Shown one piece after another: positions 12,244 to 26,500 of a stretch of DNA of 64,000 nucleotides (positions are counted from its first letter, which is position 1; each line of letters begins with the position of its first letter). A program made the position numbers and the translations under genes. The notes beneath the pieces were generated by a model, which was given only the letters and a program-made list of their open reading frames with translations, ran no database searches and was not told the origin of the DNA. The DNA comes from Aptenodytes patagonicus (taxonomy: Eukaryota; Chordata; Aves; Sphenisciformes; Spheniscidae). The stretch lies in the NCBI RefSeq assembly GCF_965638725.1, contig NC_134963.1, positions 11,002,501 through 11,066,500 of the forward strand, given 5' to 3'.

Positions 12244-14797
12244 CTGTAGACTGTAACCTTTGTGCTGTGTCCAGCTAGGTGAAGCTAAGCACTGGGATAT
12301 AAACTAGGCTCTTAGGGTTAACACTTCTCTCAAGCTGGCTACACTCTGTTGTAGGACAGGCTGTGATAGTGTACACTTAAGTAAGATGCAAAGTCTATGC
12401 TACTACAATCTGTTCCTGAAAAATATTTTGTTAGCAGTGCAAAATAGAAAACTTTCAACTTCTTTTGAAGCCAGATGGAATATCTGTTCTTTGTAGTATC
12501 CTAGCGCAATAACAAAAGGCCTTTTGGCTTGGTTTAGTCTCTGAAGCTGTGTTTCGTGGCCGAGGTGAACAGATACCTCACACTACTTCTAACACTGCGG
12601 GAATCTGTTTGATACTTTTTTTTTTTATTTTACTTTTGGTTCTGTGGTGAATTTTATTTGAAAATAAGCTCTGTTACAACAGGCAACTTCATGGTGGCTC
12701 CTGGTTGTAGCTATTCCAAATGGAGGCTTCTTTGTAGAAGTCTCGGTGTGATATTTTCCCCATTGCTTCTGAGCCTTTCCCACTTGTATATTGGCACGGA
12801 GGCTGCTATTTTCTCTCTTTTCCCCTATCCTTCTTCATCTTAACTGTAAACAAGGGAAATTTTGCCTTGAACAGAGCAGCTCACTAAGTACAGCTCATTT
12901 ATGCTTGGTGAGCTTCTAATTTGGCAATAAAATTGTCATTTTTTTTCCCCTTTTTAATGTAGCTTTTTCACATTGAGTACCTTTCTCTTGGAGTAAGAGC
13001 CTTTGTAGCAGAAAACGTCACAACTACTCAGACTTCTGGACCAACTGGGGAAGAGTTAAGTTTTCTTGACAGTAGTTGACTCCTCAGCAAACCTTCCTTG
13101 CCCTTGGCAAGGTGACTGGTAAGCAGTTTGTCCTGAGCACCAATTACAGAGGGTTGATGCTTGCCTGAGGAAGACCTTTCTGTTTTGATTGCCATTAGAT
13201 TGATGAGATCTTTGGAGTTATTTTGTGCATTGATTTCCCCCCCCCCCCGCCACCGTTCACTTCTCTGGATGTTTTTCTTAACTACTGGTGCATCCCAAAT
13301 GTCCCTCCAGACCCAGCGGGGGAGATGGCATTACCACATCATTCCCAGCAGCACGCGTGAGCAGAGTGTGCGTTTCTCTTGGGATGTCCTTGACCGCAGC
13401 AGTCGTCGTAAAGTCGCAGCACTCAGTTCTGCGCAGGGCTCGCACCTCCCGTTGTGGCCTCGGACAAAACCGCTCCTCAGATTCCTCATCCTTACGACGT
13501 ACTGTGGTGCCATATTGAGGTCTCTGCTGTTCCTTCAAGAACAGCCCTAGATACTCGCTTCTATCGGTGTTAGCAGCGATACCCGTACACAGTCTCACAG
13601 CAGCCCCTAATTTTTTTACTAGGTGAGTTGTAGAGTATTGTAATGTTAGAAGGACGGCGGGTTTCATTCTGTGCTAGAAGGTCAAAACTGTCATTCAGAT
13701 GTACAAAGAGCTTGTCTGCGTAATGTTCAGTCTTGTCTAGCTTTGAGCCTCAGACTATTCCTTTACCCATTCATGGCAGGACACTGATGTAGAAGAAGAA
13801 TGAAGTAGGTGGAAAATTTTTTCTGAAGGGTTAATCTTACAGTCGGCGGGTGCTCAGCCTCCACAGCTGTCACGGCGTGATGGCCTGTTCACATGTCTCT
13901 TGAGTTTCACTTAGGAAGAAAACATCTTTGTGACCAGTAATTACTGTTCTTTTCCCATCTAATGTTAAATGAATTTGAAGCCGTTTTTAAAGATGTTTTT
14001 ATCTTTCAGATGTGGATTTTCAGTGGCAAAGCACTGAAGTTTCAATGTTGCCTCACACAATCCATAACACGCGTCTGTCTTTTTTTTCGTTCTGTTTTGT
14101 TTCAGCAACTGAAGCATCTTTTTTTCTCCCTAGCTAAGGAACATGCAATATACAGAAATGTCTTTTAAATTTCCCTTGCAAGTTGGGAGCTGGACCCTAA
14201 AATTAGAGCAGATTAGTGTAGAGGAGGCAAATCAAAGTTCATACATTTTGCTTCTGACGTTCCCCAGTTCCAAATGAAATACCTGTTTCTTTGGAATAGA
14301 TGCTTTCGGCAGTAAAGATCTGCTTCCCCTAACAACAGCCTGCATCACCTGCCTGCTACGGTACGACATAGCTTTAATTTTCCAGTATTGTGCACCTTGA
14401 ACGTTGAGTGGGTTGGAGTTGGTGCCAGCGGAGATGCTGCGCTTGCAGGCTGCGTGCGTGGCCGTGCTGCGCCATGCCCCAAGTGTCGGGCTGGCGGATG
14501 CCTGGGAGGCTGCGAGAGAGAATGTGACGCTGCTGTTTACCTTCTCCTGGAAAATAATTTTAGCCAACGCTGCATTTGCAGGCTTCTCCTGTGTAGTTGG
14601 TTTGTGACTGGACTTAACTGTGGCAGTGTATAAAAGATTTTGATATTCTGTGAAATACCATGTAGAATTTAAATTTGATACTATAATAATTCAGTCCCTG
14701 TGACACTGGTTTTTTGTTTTAACTTCTTCCTTTGGGGTTGGCACTAATCTTTCTTTTTTCCTCAAGATGCTGTGAGAAACATTTCATCCAAATGCCA

Positions 14798-14803
14798 AAT
14801 AAA
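14798..14803 (+). promoter_or_regulatory. AATAAA, alternative distal polyadenylation signal
   Basis: AATAAA directly followed by TTGTGTTCTGT (GU-rich). It would suit a longer DGCR2 transcript or an unrelated one. The interval 12091-14797 shows no credible coding exon. Confidence 0.3.
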
Positions 14804-14829
14804 TTGTGTTCTGTAAGAGAAATGGCCTG

Positions 14830-17800
14830 TTCCAATGTCTCCTGATTTCTGCATCAGTGTGGTTCCTCGGCATTGCAAAGGAAGGTCTTGTTAAATCACG
14901 CTTCTGAGCTGTGATCTTGCAGAAAGATCAATAGACGCATTTAACTTCCAGCAGGGAGGCTGCCGAAGTCCCTTTGTGTACAAATTCCAGTGGAATTTAC
15001 CTATGTTAGTGTAATTTTAAGAAAGTCTTAGCTGAATACCCAAGAAGGTGAAGGGCAGCCTACTCCTGCTGCCCTCTCCAAACCTGTGGGGAAGATGCCA
15101 AGCCTCCGGGCAGGAGGTGCAGGTGGTTGTGTTGGATGGGAGGGGTGTTCCGGACCCCCAGCTCCCAGTGTGGGGCAGCAGGGCTCGGGAATGAACCAAG
15201 TTGGTCGGAGACTTGACGTGGAGTCGAGGGGGGGGACGGTGTTAGCACTGAGCCATGCTGCCTCCACGCACCCTGCAGGCACCGGGGAGGCTGGTGGAAA
15301 AGCCTGACGAGAGGTCCGGCTGTCCTGACCTCTTCAGCTATTCCAAAATTTGAGCTCCAAACTTTTCATCAAATTCCTAAAGGAAGGGTTTGGGTACTGC
15401 ACCCTTCCCTCAGTTGTGTTTTACACCCCCTGCGTGGTACGGGGGCTGGAGGGAGGACCCTGGGGTGACCTTGGGTGGGCTGGCAGGAGAAGCCTTGGCC
15501 GAGGGCCGTGTTTTGGGGCGTGCAGGGGGTTTCCCGTCCGGCGCCGGGACCCGTCTGTCTTGTGGGGAGATGTACAGCAGATGGCGTTTCTGCTCAAACC
15601 AACCCCGAGCTGCTTTACATCGCGGGCGATTGCAGTTCCCTTTGGAGCTGCGGGGAAACAAAATGAGCTGGGTGTGCAGTGCGAGAGCAGCTCGCCTGTC
15701 CCCCAGTCCCCTCGGCCTGCAGTGATCTGGGAGGTGATGCTGCCTCTCTTCAAAGAGCCTGTAACTCTAAATTATTTAATAAAGCTGGCTGATAGCAGGG
15801 ATTATTCCCCCAAAAGGCCTTGCTGGATAAAGAAGCTTCTTTAAACAGTTGTGCTGGTTTAGTAATGCAGGCTTGAAGCTGGAGCTGGCAGACTGGTGGG
15901 ATACGGGATGGAGCAACATCAACTCTGAGTCGAAGAGTCGCATCTCTTCTGTCCCAGCACAGTGTGCCTGGTATTGCTGCTGTGGGGCCCTGCGCCCCGG
16001 GGCCAGGCGCTGCTGTGGAAGTTACTTGTCCTGTAGCATGTACTCATAGCAACGCAGCTGGAGACTCCAAAGGTTGGCACGGTCAGTGTGCTGGTCGGAG
16101 GATGGGCCCTTTTGGAGTGGGGAAAGCTGTGCTGCTGGCACCTGCCAGCACTCTTCTGGAGCAGTCTGGGCAGCAAGCGCAGTGCCATGGGGCCGTGGGT
16201 GGCCTGCGGTACAAGTGCTGCAATCAGATTTTCTGGAGCCATGCAGGGTCAAATCTGCTTTACTTGGGGGAAGTAGTTTAAGAATTAAAATTGATTGATC
16301 CTCTGATCCCAGCCTGCCATGAGAGGGGCTGTTTTCAGGCACGGGGAAAGAGCAGCATCTCCTTTTTGCACAGTCGAGACCTGCCCCTGGTGATGCCTGC
16401 CCGCGCTCTGGGCTGGGAGCTCAGGTCCTAGAAACATTCGCTGTCTCCTTTTACAAGCTGCTGGGCTCAGTGTTTGCTGTGAGTGCTGCAGAACAAGTCC
16501 CCGCAGCATTGCCGGGCTGTCTCTGTGCCCTGCTCGTGGCCGCAGGATGCGTTCATTGCTGAAAGCCGTCCAGCGTGCGGTGTCATCGTCACTGTGGGTG
16601 CCACGGAGGGCTCCGCTCTTCCTTTCCTGCGCCCGCAGAGGGCAGCTGCCGCTGCAGCCACCTCCGTTGCTCCTGGACCTGAACCAGAGCAGCCCCCAGC
16701 TTCCAGAGCTTCGTCTCCGGGCTGGGAGATGCTGGTTCAGCTGAGGGTGATGGGACGCAGCCCTTCCTTTGCTGCCTGCCTCAGGGAGGACAAGCGTCTG
16801 TCTATAGCAGCTGCCTGATGTTGCAAGTGCTCGGGGGGGCTCAGTGTGACAGGGACCCTGTGGGGCTCTGCTGACACTGCAAGACCCTGTGCAGATACAA
16901 CTTGCCCTTCCCTCCTGCCCTCTCGTCGCCTGGGGACAGGGGCAATGCTGCAGCTGCAGGGAGCAGCCAGGAGTGCCCGGAGCACAGCCCCTGCTCTCAG
17001 GGCTCACCACCACTCCCACTCACAGCTGTGTGTCCCCCTGCACCCGGTGCAAGGGGGGTGGCTGTCAGCATTGATGTTCGGATGCTGTGGCAGGGGCATT
17101 GCTGGGCAGCCTTCTGCTGTAAGCTCTTACCAGCTTAAAATGCATTTTCCTGGCAGGGTAATTGGCAGCTGTGCTCAGCACGGCGTGTCTGGGGCGCTCA
17201 GTCCCTAGGACAACACCAGGGGCTTGGGGGTGTGGGTCAGATGCGTGTAGGGGCCATGTGCTGGCAGTGACCCTGGGGGGTGCCAGGCTGTGGGGAGCTG
17301 GCTGGCCTTGCCGGGCGGGGGGAGACGTCGCTGACCCCAATGACGGTGGGAGTGTGGGATGAATGAAGGGGCTGTGCAGCGGCGTGTGGCCAGCACGCAT
17401 CTGCCGACCACAGTGCCTCCTTTGTGCCAGCACTGGCTGCACTCCCTGCCCTGCTCCTGGCTTTCTCCCTGGGATAGCAGCAGCTATTACGGAGATCAAA
17501 GATTTTAACAGAAAATCAGAAGTGGCTGGATCATTTGTTGCCCTTGAACTTCACCTCCCCACTGCGCTTGCTTCTCTGGATGCCCACAACCTCTTCGTGC
17601 CCCTGTCCCTGGGTGATGTGAACCACGCTCTGGCAGCTCAAGTCCTTGCCTTGTCACCGTCCTCGTCAGCCCGGGTCCCTGGCTGGGCTCCCAGGCGGCA
17701 GCGCAGGATTTACCTCCAGGAGCCGATCTTGGCACCTCTGCTATTTGCTGGTGCAGCGCTTGCTGACGGTGCACGTGGTGGGGGTTCCCAGCAGGGTGGC

Positions 17801-20510
17801 ACCGTGCCCACAAGCGATCGATGGCTGCAGCTTAAGTAACTATTTTTAATTTTTCAGCGGTATTTTTTCCCCTATCATGGCTCTTGCCCTTGGTGCTGTG
17901 AGCACGCGTGTCTGCGGGGACCTCGGCGGCCTCCTGGCTCTGTGGTGGCAGGACGATGGACGTGGTCTCTCCCTACGAGGACAGCGCAGAGCTGCAGGAT
18001 CGGCTGTGAGCTCCACACCACCACAGCAGCAAGGGACTGGCAAGCGGCTCTTTCAAGGTTTGATCTGGTTCCTATAGAAACTGGAGGTTGCTCCTGCCTG
18101 GTGCCGGTGCCAGCAGCCAGCGGTGTGCCCTGGGGAGCAGGGCAGCCGGGGACGGGCGGGAGTGGGGTACGGCACAGCGCCTCGGTGCTGCCGCTGCCTT
18201 TCCATGTGCCTTGCAGCCCCTTCTGCTTCCTCGTTCTGCTCCTGCCCCTCGGTGGGGCCGTGTTGAGCCCTGCTGGGGCTCTGCATCCCCCTCCGGCCGT
18301 GCAGGTCTCTCCGGACCCTGCAGGACCCCAGGCTGGACGTGTCGCTCCTTGCCCTGGCAGGGCCCTCTGTGGGACAAGGGGCTTGTTCCTGCCGCATGTT
18401 GGGTCGCATGCTGTGGCATGGTGATGCTGGTGTTCCCAGCCACGCGTCTTCTGTGGTGATGCCCCTGCTCATGCTCTCCTTGCCAAAAATCACCACCGGA
18501 GAAGCCTGAAAACCTAAAAGGATGTCCTGGGGAGCACCTCTGCTCTGGTCAATATCCTGGGGGGCAATAGCCCAGGGGCGGTGGGTCCTATCAGCTCCTG
18601 AGGGTCTGGACTTCTCCCCTACTGCCTGGCATGCCATGGGCGTGTGGCAGAGTTGCCTGTGCCACTTGGTGGGCTCATATCTCCGAGGGTCATCTCAGTC
18701 TCCCCCGGGTGCCGGAGCAGCTCCTCTCCTTTCCGGCAGCAATCGGCAGCGGGCTGTGGACCTGGTGAGACACTCCACCTAGCCCGCCCGCCCTTTGCAG
18801 CTTGCTCCGGAAGGATGATCACAGCCCTCTGCAAACTACCTCATCCCTGGAGCAGGGGCCAAGCATCAACCATGGCACAAATCCAGAGCAGCTTGGGGGA
18901 GCCCTGCACTGCCACCCTCCTCTGTGCGCCGCGCCGGTGCCCAAACACACGGCTCGGTGCTGCTCAGACCCCTGCCTGGGGCTGGCTCTGCCTCGGGGGG
19001 GACGAAGGTTCCCCAAAGAACCCCCATCGAGGAAGAGCCCCATCGGGTGTATTGTCCCTTGCAGCACATGGTAGCCAAGCAGCTCCGCTGAGCCAGAGCC
19101 CGTCCCCGGCCAAGCTGGCAGCAGGAGGCTTCTTCCCGCTGCCCTTGCGCTGCTGCCGGGTTTGTTCATCCTGGCAGCATCCCGGCAGCACTCCCGGGCA
19201 GGGCCAAGTGCCGGTGAGAGGAGCTGCAGGCTGGGCCCCGTGGCCTCCTTTCCACTGCTACCTGAAGAGGGCAGGGATATTTTAGGAGAATGTGACAACA
19301 CCATGCTCCCATGCTTTCACCCCCCCTTCCTACCTGCCCGCGGCGGGAGCGTAGCCCCGCTGGTGAGATACCAGCTCCTGTGGGACCTGCCTGGATGGGT
19401 ACAATGGGGATGGCATGCGCTGCCTCCATACTGGGGAGCTGAACAGCCGTGTCCCCCAGCACAGCATGCCCACACTGGGCTCCTGTGATGTCCAGGTGGG
19501 TACCGAGGCTCGTGCCCTGGCACTGCCCCCCTGCCCTGGCCAGCCGGTGCTGTGTGGCTGTGAGAGCCTGAGCTGCTATGGCATGGTACGGACTCATGCT
19601 GGCTGGAGGGGAAAGGGCCGAATCCTGCCCCACCAGTGTGCTGTTCCTCGGTGACCCTGGGGGCTGAGGGTCCCCCATAGCGCAGCTGCAGAGGCCACCT
19701 GTGCCCGGAGCCTGGGGACTGCAGTTACCATGACCAAGGCACCGTGGGCACCCACTGGCCTTTGCCTGGGGAGGGGCTGTGGGGCCCCTGTTTGTGGGGA
19801 TGAGCTGGATTCGGCCTGTGGGTCCCCATGGCACTATCCGCCCCACATCAGGTCCCTGATGGGAGCCGCTGCTCTCCTGGCATGGGGGATGCAGGACCCG
19901 CTGCTGGCTGGGGGGTTGCCAAAGCTGGGGCGGGGGGCAAAGGCTGTCCCACGGCGTGTACAGGCAAAGAGTGGGGAGGGGATGGGGATGGTGCCCCCAG
20001 CTCCTTCTGCCTACCGACAGTCCCCCACAAGCCCATCTGTGGCCCCACGGCACTGTGAGGGGGGTAGGATGGGGCACAGTGGGGATGCTGCCAGACCCCT
20101 GCTTTGGGGATGGAGAGCAGGATGGTACCTGGGGTCTACCCCCTTGCTCCTCGGAGGGGAGCAGGCCGGGCAGTGTGCTGCACCCCCAGGCTTTGCCAGC
20201 CCCCTGCTCCCCTGCCTTGTCCCTGCCGCCTGCCCTTGGGCTGGCATCCCGGGTAGGGGCCTGGCACAGCACGGAGGGGCTGGCTGGGGGCCGGGCCGCT
20301 CCCCTGCTCCCTCCTAGCAGCCGAGGAGTTAAAAACTCAGCCCTTGTGATGAATATTTAACAGCAGTGCACAGGCTGGAGCGGAGGATTTCTCCGGGCTG
20401 CCTGGGCGCTGGCAGCTCTGCCTCCCGCCGCCTGCCTGGGCACACTGCGGAGGAGGACGGGGTGTTGCGGCGGGGCCGCCTGCCCGCTGCTGCCCATCCC
20501 TGCCGCCGGC
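14830..20510. other. Intergenic, DGCR2 to CA15
   Basis: GC content climbs sharply and long open frames appear on both strands, as expected where stop codons are rare. None shows a recognisable domain or a consistent splice pattern. The last few hundred bases before 20511 should hold the CA15 promoter, but I see no clear TATA box. Confidence 0.5.
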
Positions 20511-20577
20511 ATGGGGACGCAGGGGCTGTGGATAACTTTTCTGACTTTGCCTCTCGTCATGCGAGCAGCCACGGGAG
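20511..20577 (+). CDS. CA15: CA15 exon 1: signal peptide
   Basis: Starts at ATG in GCATGG context. It encodes [22 protein letters not shown], a typical signal peptide, and the donor is GTGAGA at 20578. No other in-frame ATG offers a signal sequence. The 1.7-kb intron 20578-22310 is GC-rich with no recognised repeat. Confidence 0.85.
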
Positions 20578-23500
20578 GTGAGATGCTCTGCCTGCCCACC
20601 TTCCTCCCGGGCATCTGAGGTGGCCAGAGGGGACAGGGGGTCCCCGTGGTGGGAGAGGATGGGGGGTCGTGGGGTGCTGGGCTGGGGTGCACCTGTGCCA
20701 GCCCCGTTTATTCCCTTCCCTTTCCCATGTGCCAGGGGGGTGATGCGGGGCCGGGGTGCTGGAGGCAGGGACAGGGGGACCCGGTCTGGCCCAGGAGCCA
20801 TCTCCTGCCCTCCCACCATCCTCCTCCCCACTGGAGGATGTCCCCACTGTGCTGCTAGGGCTCTGGGAGGTCTCAGCCCACCCAGGGCTGTCTGTCCTGG
20901 CAGGAGGTGTCCGGGACAGGGTCCCTTCGGGGTGGGTGGGTGGGTGTTCAGGTACTCAGGTCTTGGGCCATTCGCCCCACAGACCTGCACCACTGGGAAA
21001 CACCAACGAGGATGAAACCTCCGAGCAAAGTGGTGCTGCCGTCCCGGGGCCGAGGCGCTGGGGTGCTCACCTGCTTCGGGGCCAGGCTGGCGGCAGCGAG
21101 CACTACCCTGGTTCCTGTCAGAGGATGCTTGAGGTCGGGCGAGGGCTGGTGGGTGTGGATCCGAGGGTCTCCCAGGAGCTGGGCTTCCCCCCGGACAGGG
21201 AGAAAAGCCCGAGGTCCCTGCCCTGGGGACCTTTTGAGTCCTGCACCATCCCGCTCCCAGCTCTCCTCTGGGGCTGGCGTCTCCTGTACCACCGTAGCGA
21301 GAATTTGGATGCGGTGCTGCAAGCTGGGGCCACGAGCAGCACAGGTGGAGACAGGCAGGGCTGCCCGCATCCTGCCGGTCTGAGTGGCCGCGGCTGGCAC
21401 AAGAGCGTGGCTCGGCTCACCTGCAGCCGGCCCGCTGGCACGGCCCCTTGGCCATCAGCAGGGACCGCTCGCGTAGGCTGGCCCTGGGCAGCGCCGGGTT
21501 GCTCTGTGCCTCCTGCCAGGAGAAGGACGGGGAACTGAGGAGGGAAGGGGTGCGTTCCTCGGCTCTCACTGCAGAGCTGATGTCCCTGGGCGAATGTGCA
21601 GACAGCAGGAGCTGGGCTCTGTCTTCCTCGGCATTCCCTCAGCATCCCCTCGGTATCCCTGCATCTGCTGCACTGGCACCCGGCATCGAGCATGCAGCCC
21701 CTGTAACCGCCCGGAATGTGGGCAGCAGCACTGGTGGGAGTTCGGCAGCTCCGGCTGAGGTGGCCCTGAGTGATGGGGCGAGCCGTCGTCCCCGCAGCGT
21801 GGGCGCAGGCCTGCCCACTGCCACCCCCTGCCTGCTGCAGCCCCCAGCAACCACCTTCTGCTGCCAGCCCACCCGTGGGGAGCCACGGGAAGCACCGGGG
21901 GAGGACTACGGCAGCCCCCCCTTGGCTCCCTGCCCACCCAGGGCTGCTGGGGGGCAGACGAGGCATCTGGTGTGGGGCAAGGGGCTGCCTCAGCTCCCCA
22001 GGATGGGTAAGGGGGGGACGGCCCCACAGCAGCCGGGGAAGGAGCCCCGCAAGCAGTGAGGTTTGGCTGCTGCGGAGAGAAGCAATGCCGAGGGAGGTTT
22101 CCCTGCGGAGCAGCCGGGGGAGGCAAGGAGGGTGCGAACGTGTGAAAACACCAGCGCCAAGAATAACTGGGATGAACACGAGCACCGGTGGGACCCCCGG
22201 CTGCAATGAGGGGTGCCGTCGCCATCGGGGGGCCAGGCATGGCCGTGGGTGGGTTTGGGGAGCAGGTGCCTCTCTCCATCACCTGCCCTAAGCTCTCCTC
22301 TCTCCTGCAGGGCAGTGGTGTTATGACTCACAGGACCCCAAATGTGGTGAGTGGTATCATGTGCGGGATGGGGGGTGTTGGGGTTGTGTGGGGCTTGGAC
22401 CCCCACGTCTCCCCACAGTGCCCAGCCAAGGGCACCCTGGGCAGCGTCAGCGAGGCTGCAGTGGGGAGCGTGGCTTGGAGAAGGGCAATTTCACCCATAT
22501 CTCTCATGGTTTAACCCCAGCCGGCAACTAGGCACCACCCAGCCGCTCGCTCACTCCCCCCTGGTGGGATGGGGGAGAGAATCAGAAAAGTAAAAGTGAG
22601 AAAACTCGTGGGTTGAGATAAAGACAGTTTAATAGGTAAAGCAAAAGCCGCGCACACAAGCAAAGCAAAACAAGGAATTCATTCACTCCTTCCCATGGGC
22701 AGGCAGGAGTTCAGCCATCCCCAGGAAAGCAGGGCTCCGTCACGCATAATGGTGACTTGGGAAGACAAACGCCATCACTCCGAACGTCCCCCCCTTCCTC
22801 CTTCTTCCCCCAGCTTTATGTGCTGAGCATCATGTCATATGGTGTGGGATATCCCTTGGGTCAGTTGGGGTCAGCTGTCCCAGCCGTGTCCCCTCCCAGC
22901 TTCTCGTGCCCCCCCAGCCTGCTCGCTGGTGGGGTGGGGTGAGGAGCAGAGAAGGCCTTGACTCTGTGTCAGCCCTGCTCAGCAGTAACGAAAACAGCCC
23001 TGTGTTATCAACGCTGTTTCCAGCACAAATCCCCGTACCAGCTACTATGGAGAAAATTCACTCCATCCCAGCTGAAACCAGGACAATATCACACCAAGGT
23101 GGGAATGGTTAGAGGAGCTTCACTTTCAGGTGTGCTGGTGTAGAGACTGGAGACAAGCGCCTGAGCCCCTTGGAGTGGCTTGGCCCTGGCTCCCCACCCC
23201 AGCCAGGTCAGGGTGCTCCTGGGGCAGCACCAGCCTCCCCCATTTCACCTGAAGCAAATTAAAGCCCGGATTTAAAATATGCCATTAGCAACCCCAGGGA
23301 GGCACAGGCACTGGGGGGGCATTGGGGCCTGGCTCGAGGAGGGATGGCTCTGTTTGGGCAGGCAGCAAGCCCTATCTGCCTGTGCCGGGGAAGGGAAGCA
23401 TGGCTGGGGACGCTTTGTCTCGAAGTATGTAAATAGCTTGTAAAAGGTTAATTAAGGATCAACGAGCATTTAATCAGCCGTTACGGCCCAACTGTTTTAT

Positions 23501-26500
23501 AGCTCTTGGGTGCACGTGCCCCATGCCCAGCCGCTGTGGTACATCGGCCGTGAATTGCTGGGCTCCACTTATCCCTGCTGGACCAACACTCGGTGTCACT
23601 GGCAATTTAACCTCATCTGGCCGGTGGCGAGGGCAGATTTTGGCAGGGCAGCGGGGCCAGTGGGATGCAGCTTGTGCAGAGCACACCCGGCCACGTGCCC
23701 ACAGCAGGGCTGTGGGGAATGGTCTCTTAATGAAGGCACTGGATAATTTGTGGGGCCACCCGGTGGCACCGTGCTGGGGAGCTGGTGGGGCGGTGGCATG
23801 GCCAGGCTGCGACTCCCAGGGTTTCCAGGCAAAAAGCTGCCTGGAGTAGTAAGAGGAGAAGGGAAGGAGACAGGGCTGAGCCCAGGGGGGCAGGAGGTGG
23901 TGAGCGTGTGTCTGTGGTTTTGTCTGCCCAAAAGGAAGGTAGGTAAAGGCGAGAGCTGAGCCATGGTGCGCTGCTGGGGGAACGGCCCCCCAGACCCTGG
24001 TTGTAGGGGATACGGGTGGTAATGGTGTGTGGGTCAGCCACAGGCTGGCCAGCCATAATGTGCACCAGAGCAGAGCCAGCAGTGTCCACAGAGGGATGCC
24101 CTGAGCTCCCCCGGGACTTGGGGTGCCCTGGGTGGACAGGGCTGGAGATGCCGAGGGAGCTCCCGTTCCCTGGATGGGACTGCAGCCCAGCCGCTGGCAG
24201 TGCCCAGTGCCGACACCTCCACCCCAGGCACCTGCAGCTCAGGCTGTCCTGGGGCCACCAAGTGAAGGAGTGGGGTGTCACAGCAGCCACACTGGAGCAG
24301 TGACCAGCAGGGTGGCTGGTTATGTCCCACAGCTGTGGACCGCAATGAGTGTTGCAAGAAGAGATGATGCCGGTGTGATGGGGACAGCGAGCCACACATA
24401 CGGGGTGTGTGGTCTGGCCATGGTGGCAGCTGTGGGGACCTCCGCTCACGGCCCCCAGGCAGCACTGTGGGTACCTCCGCTCACGGCCCCCAGGCAGCAC
24501 TGTGGGTTTGTGGTGGGTCCAGCCAGCTGCTGGTGCTGCCACATCCTCGCCCAGCTCCTGCCACGGTGACCCCCTACCCTGGGAGCTGGTAGCGTGGTCA
24601 TCTACCCTGAGCATCGTGTGGTCTTGCTGGACCCCATGTGGGATTTGCTCCAGGATGAGTTGCATGGCCAGGATGCGCTGTCACCTGCCACAACTGGACA
24701 AAACCAGCATGGGTAGGCTAAAATGTGGTAAAACCCAAACTGCGTGTTCTGTGAAAGGGCCTTAAGTCCTCCATCCCCCCTTCTCAGCGGCTCCTGTCTG
24801 TCCTTCCCTCGCAGGCGCTGTATGGGGTAGTTTGCTCCCTCTGCGTAGAGCAACCCCCTGCCCAGCCCCGGCGTGAGCCCCAGCCTGGGCGCCGCGGGGA
24901 GGACGGTGGCTGGCGCAGCCCCTCGGGGGGGTTTGCTTGCAGGGACAGGCAGAAGGGGCTGGGAGAAAAGCCTGCCCTTCACCAGCGGCAGTGTGGAGGG
25001 ATGGACGCTGCTGCCGGGCTAAATATAGCCCCTGGCCCCGTGAGGAAATCCTGCTGAATTATTGATGAGGCTGCAATAAACCCCTGCTCATCATCAGGGA
25101 GGAAGGTTGGCTGGGCAGGAGGGCAGCTCCCGCGGGATGCAGGCGAGCATGGTGGGGCTGGCAGGGACAGCAGGGCTAGCTGGGGACCCAGCCACCCTTG
25201 GTCTTGTGTGTCCCCCGGGGGTGGCAGTGGCTTGGTGGCTGCCCATGGTGCCCCTACTCTTCCTCTGCAGGCCCCAGCCACTGGAAGGAGCTGAAAGCCA
25301 CATGCGGCGGCGACAAGCAGTCCCCCGTGAACATCGACAGGCACCGGCTGCAGCGGGACGGTGGCCTTGGGGACATCCTCTTCGAGGGCTACGACCAGGC
25401 CCCCCCGGGCAAGTGGAGGCTGGCAAACGATGGGCACACGGGTGCGTGTTGCGGCCGGGCATCCTCCCCTGCCCCGGCTCCCTGGGCGCCGGGCCGGGCC
25501 GGGTTCAGCTCCGCCACCACTCCCGGGTGCTCTCTGCCCTTGAGCTGCAGGGTCCCGGGGCGGCTCCTGCCCTGTGGGTTTGTGTTAGTGCTGGGATGGA
25601 GCTTGGGGAGGACGAGCCCAGGTATGCCAGGGCTGTCCCCCATCCTAACCCCCATCCTTACCCCATCCCGCTGCCCTTGCAGTGATGCTGAGCCTGGTGA
25701 GCGAGTCGGCCTCTGAGCACATCACCATCAGTGGCGGGGGCCTCCCCGGCAGGTACCGTGCACTGCAGCTCCACTTCCACTGGGGCAGCCCAGCTGGGAA
25801 CGGCTCCGAGCACACCCTCGATGGGCGTCAGCTCCCCATGGAGGTAGGTGAGAAAAAGCACCCATCGCACTCTCTGGGTGGCCCAAGTCCTTGGTGTGAT
25901 GGGAAGGTGTGATGCTGGTGCGTCCCAAGGCTGCCATGCAGCGGGGTGACTGGGCTTGGTGACACTGCACTGGTGGGTTCGGCCATGCTCCCCGTCACCA
26001 CAGTCTTGCACTGATGATGGGATACAGACAGCCGCTGCTCAGGGCACCTGGGTGGTTAAAAAGCAGCTGACATGAGACTCAAGGTTTTTGTTTACTGTGC
26101 GTGGGCCAAGCTGCCTCGTCGGAGGCACTCAGTGGGGTTTGGAGGGCTCTGTGCCCTGCTGGGACCGCACACTGAGTCAGTGCATGCAAGCAAGAGCAGG
26201 CAGGAGCGTACTGTGCCAAGTGCATCAGGATCCTTCTGGGTGAAAGAGGCTCTGTGCCTCTAAAATATTAATTATCTGCCAGAGGAGAGCAAAATTTATG
26301 TAGTGCAGCTGGTGGGTGCCCCGGGACCGCTGGTCCCCTTTCCCCACCCCCTTCAAAGGATGCTCGCTTCATTAGGGTGCTTTGATCCTCCGAGCGGCTG
26401 CCTCACAGAAGCGCCCATGGGACTGGGAGGGCTTTTCTTGGGGGTGGCTGGCTCAGTGTTCAGCCGCCCCAGGCTTGCCAGGGAGATCCATGGGCGAGTG

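Noticed and set aside
19166-20272. 368-codon open frame on the minus strand
   Set aside because: GC-rich intergenic DNA with open frames on several other frames at once. It shows no domain, no splice logic, and Pro/Gly/Ser-rich composition typical of chance frames.
21118-22206. 362-codon open frame on the minus strand inside CA15 intron 1
   Set aside because: Same GC-driven effect, no recognisable protein motif, and competing plus-strand frames of similar length.
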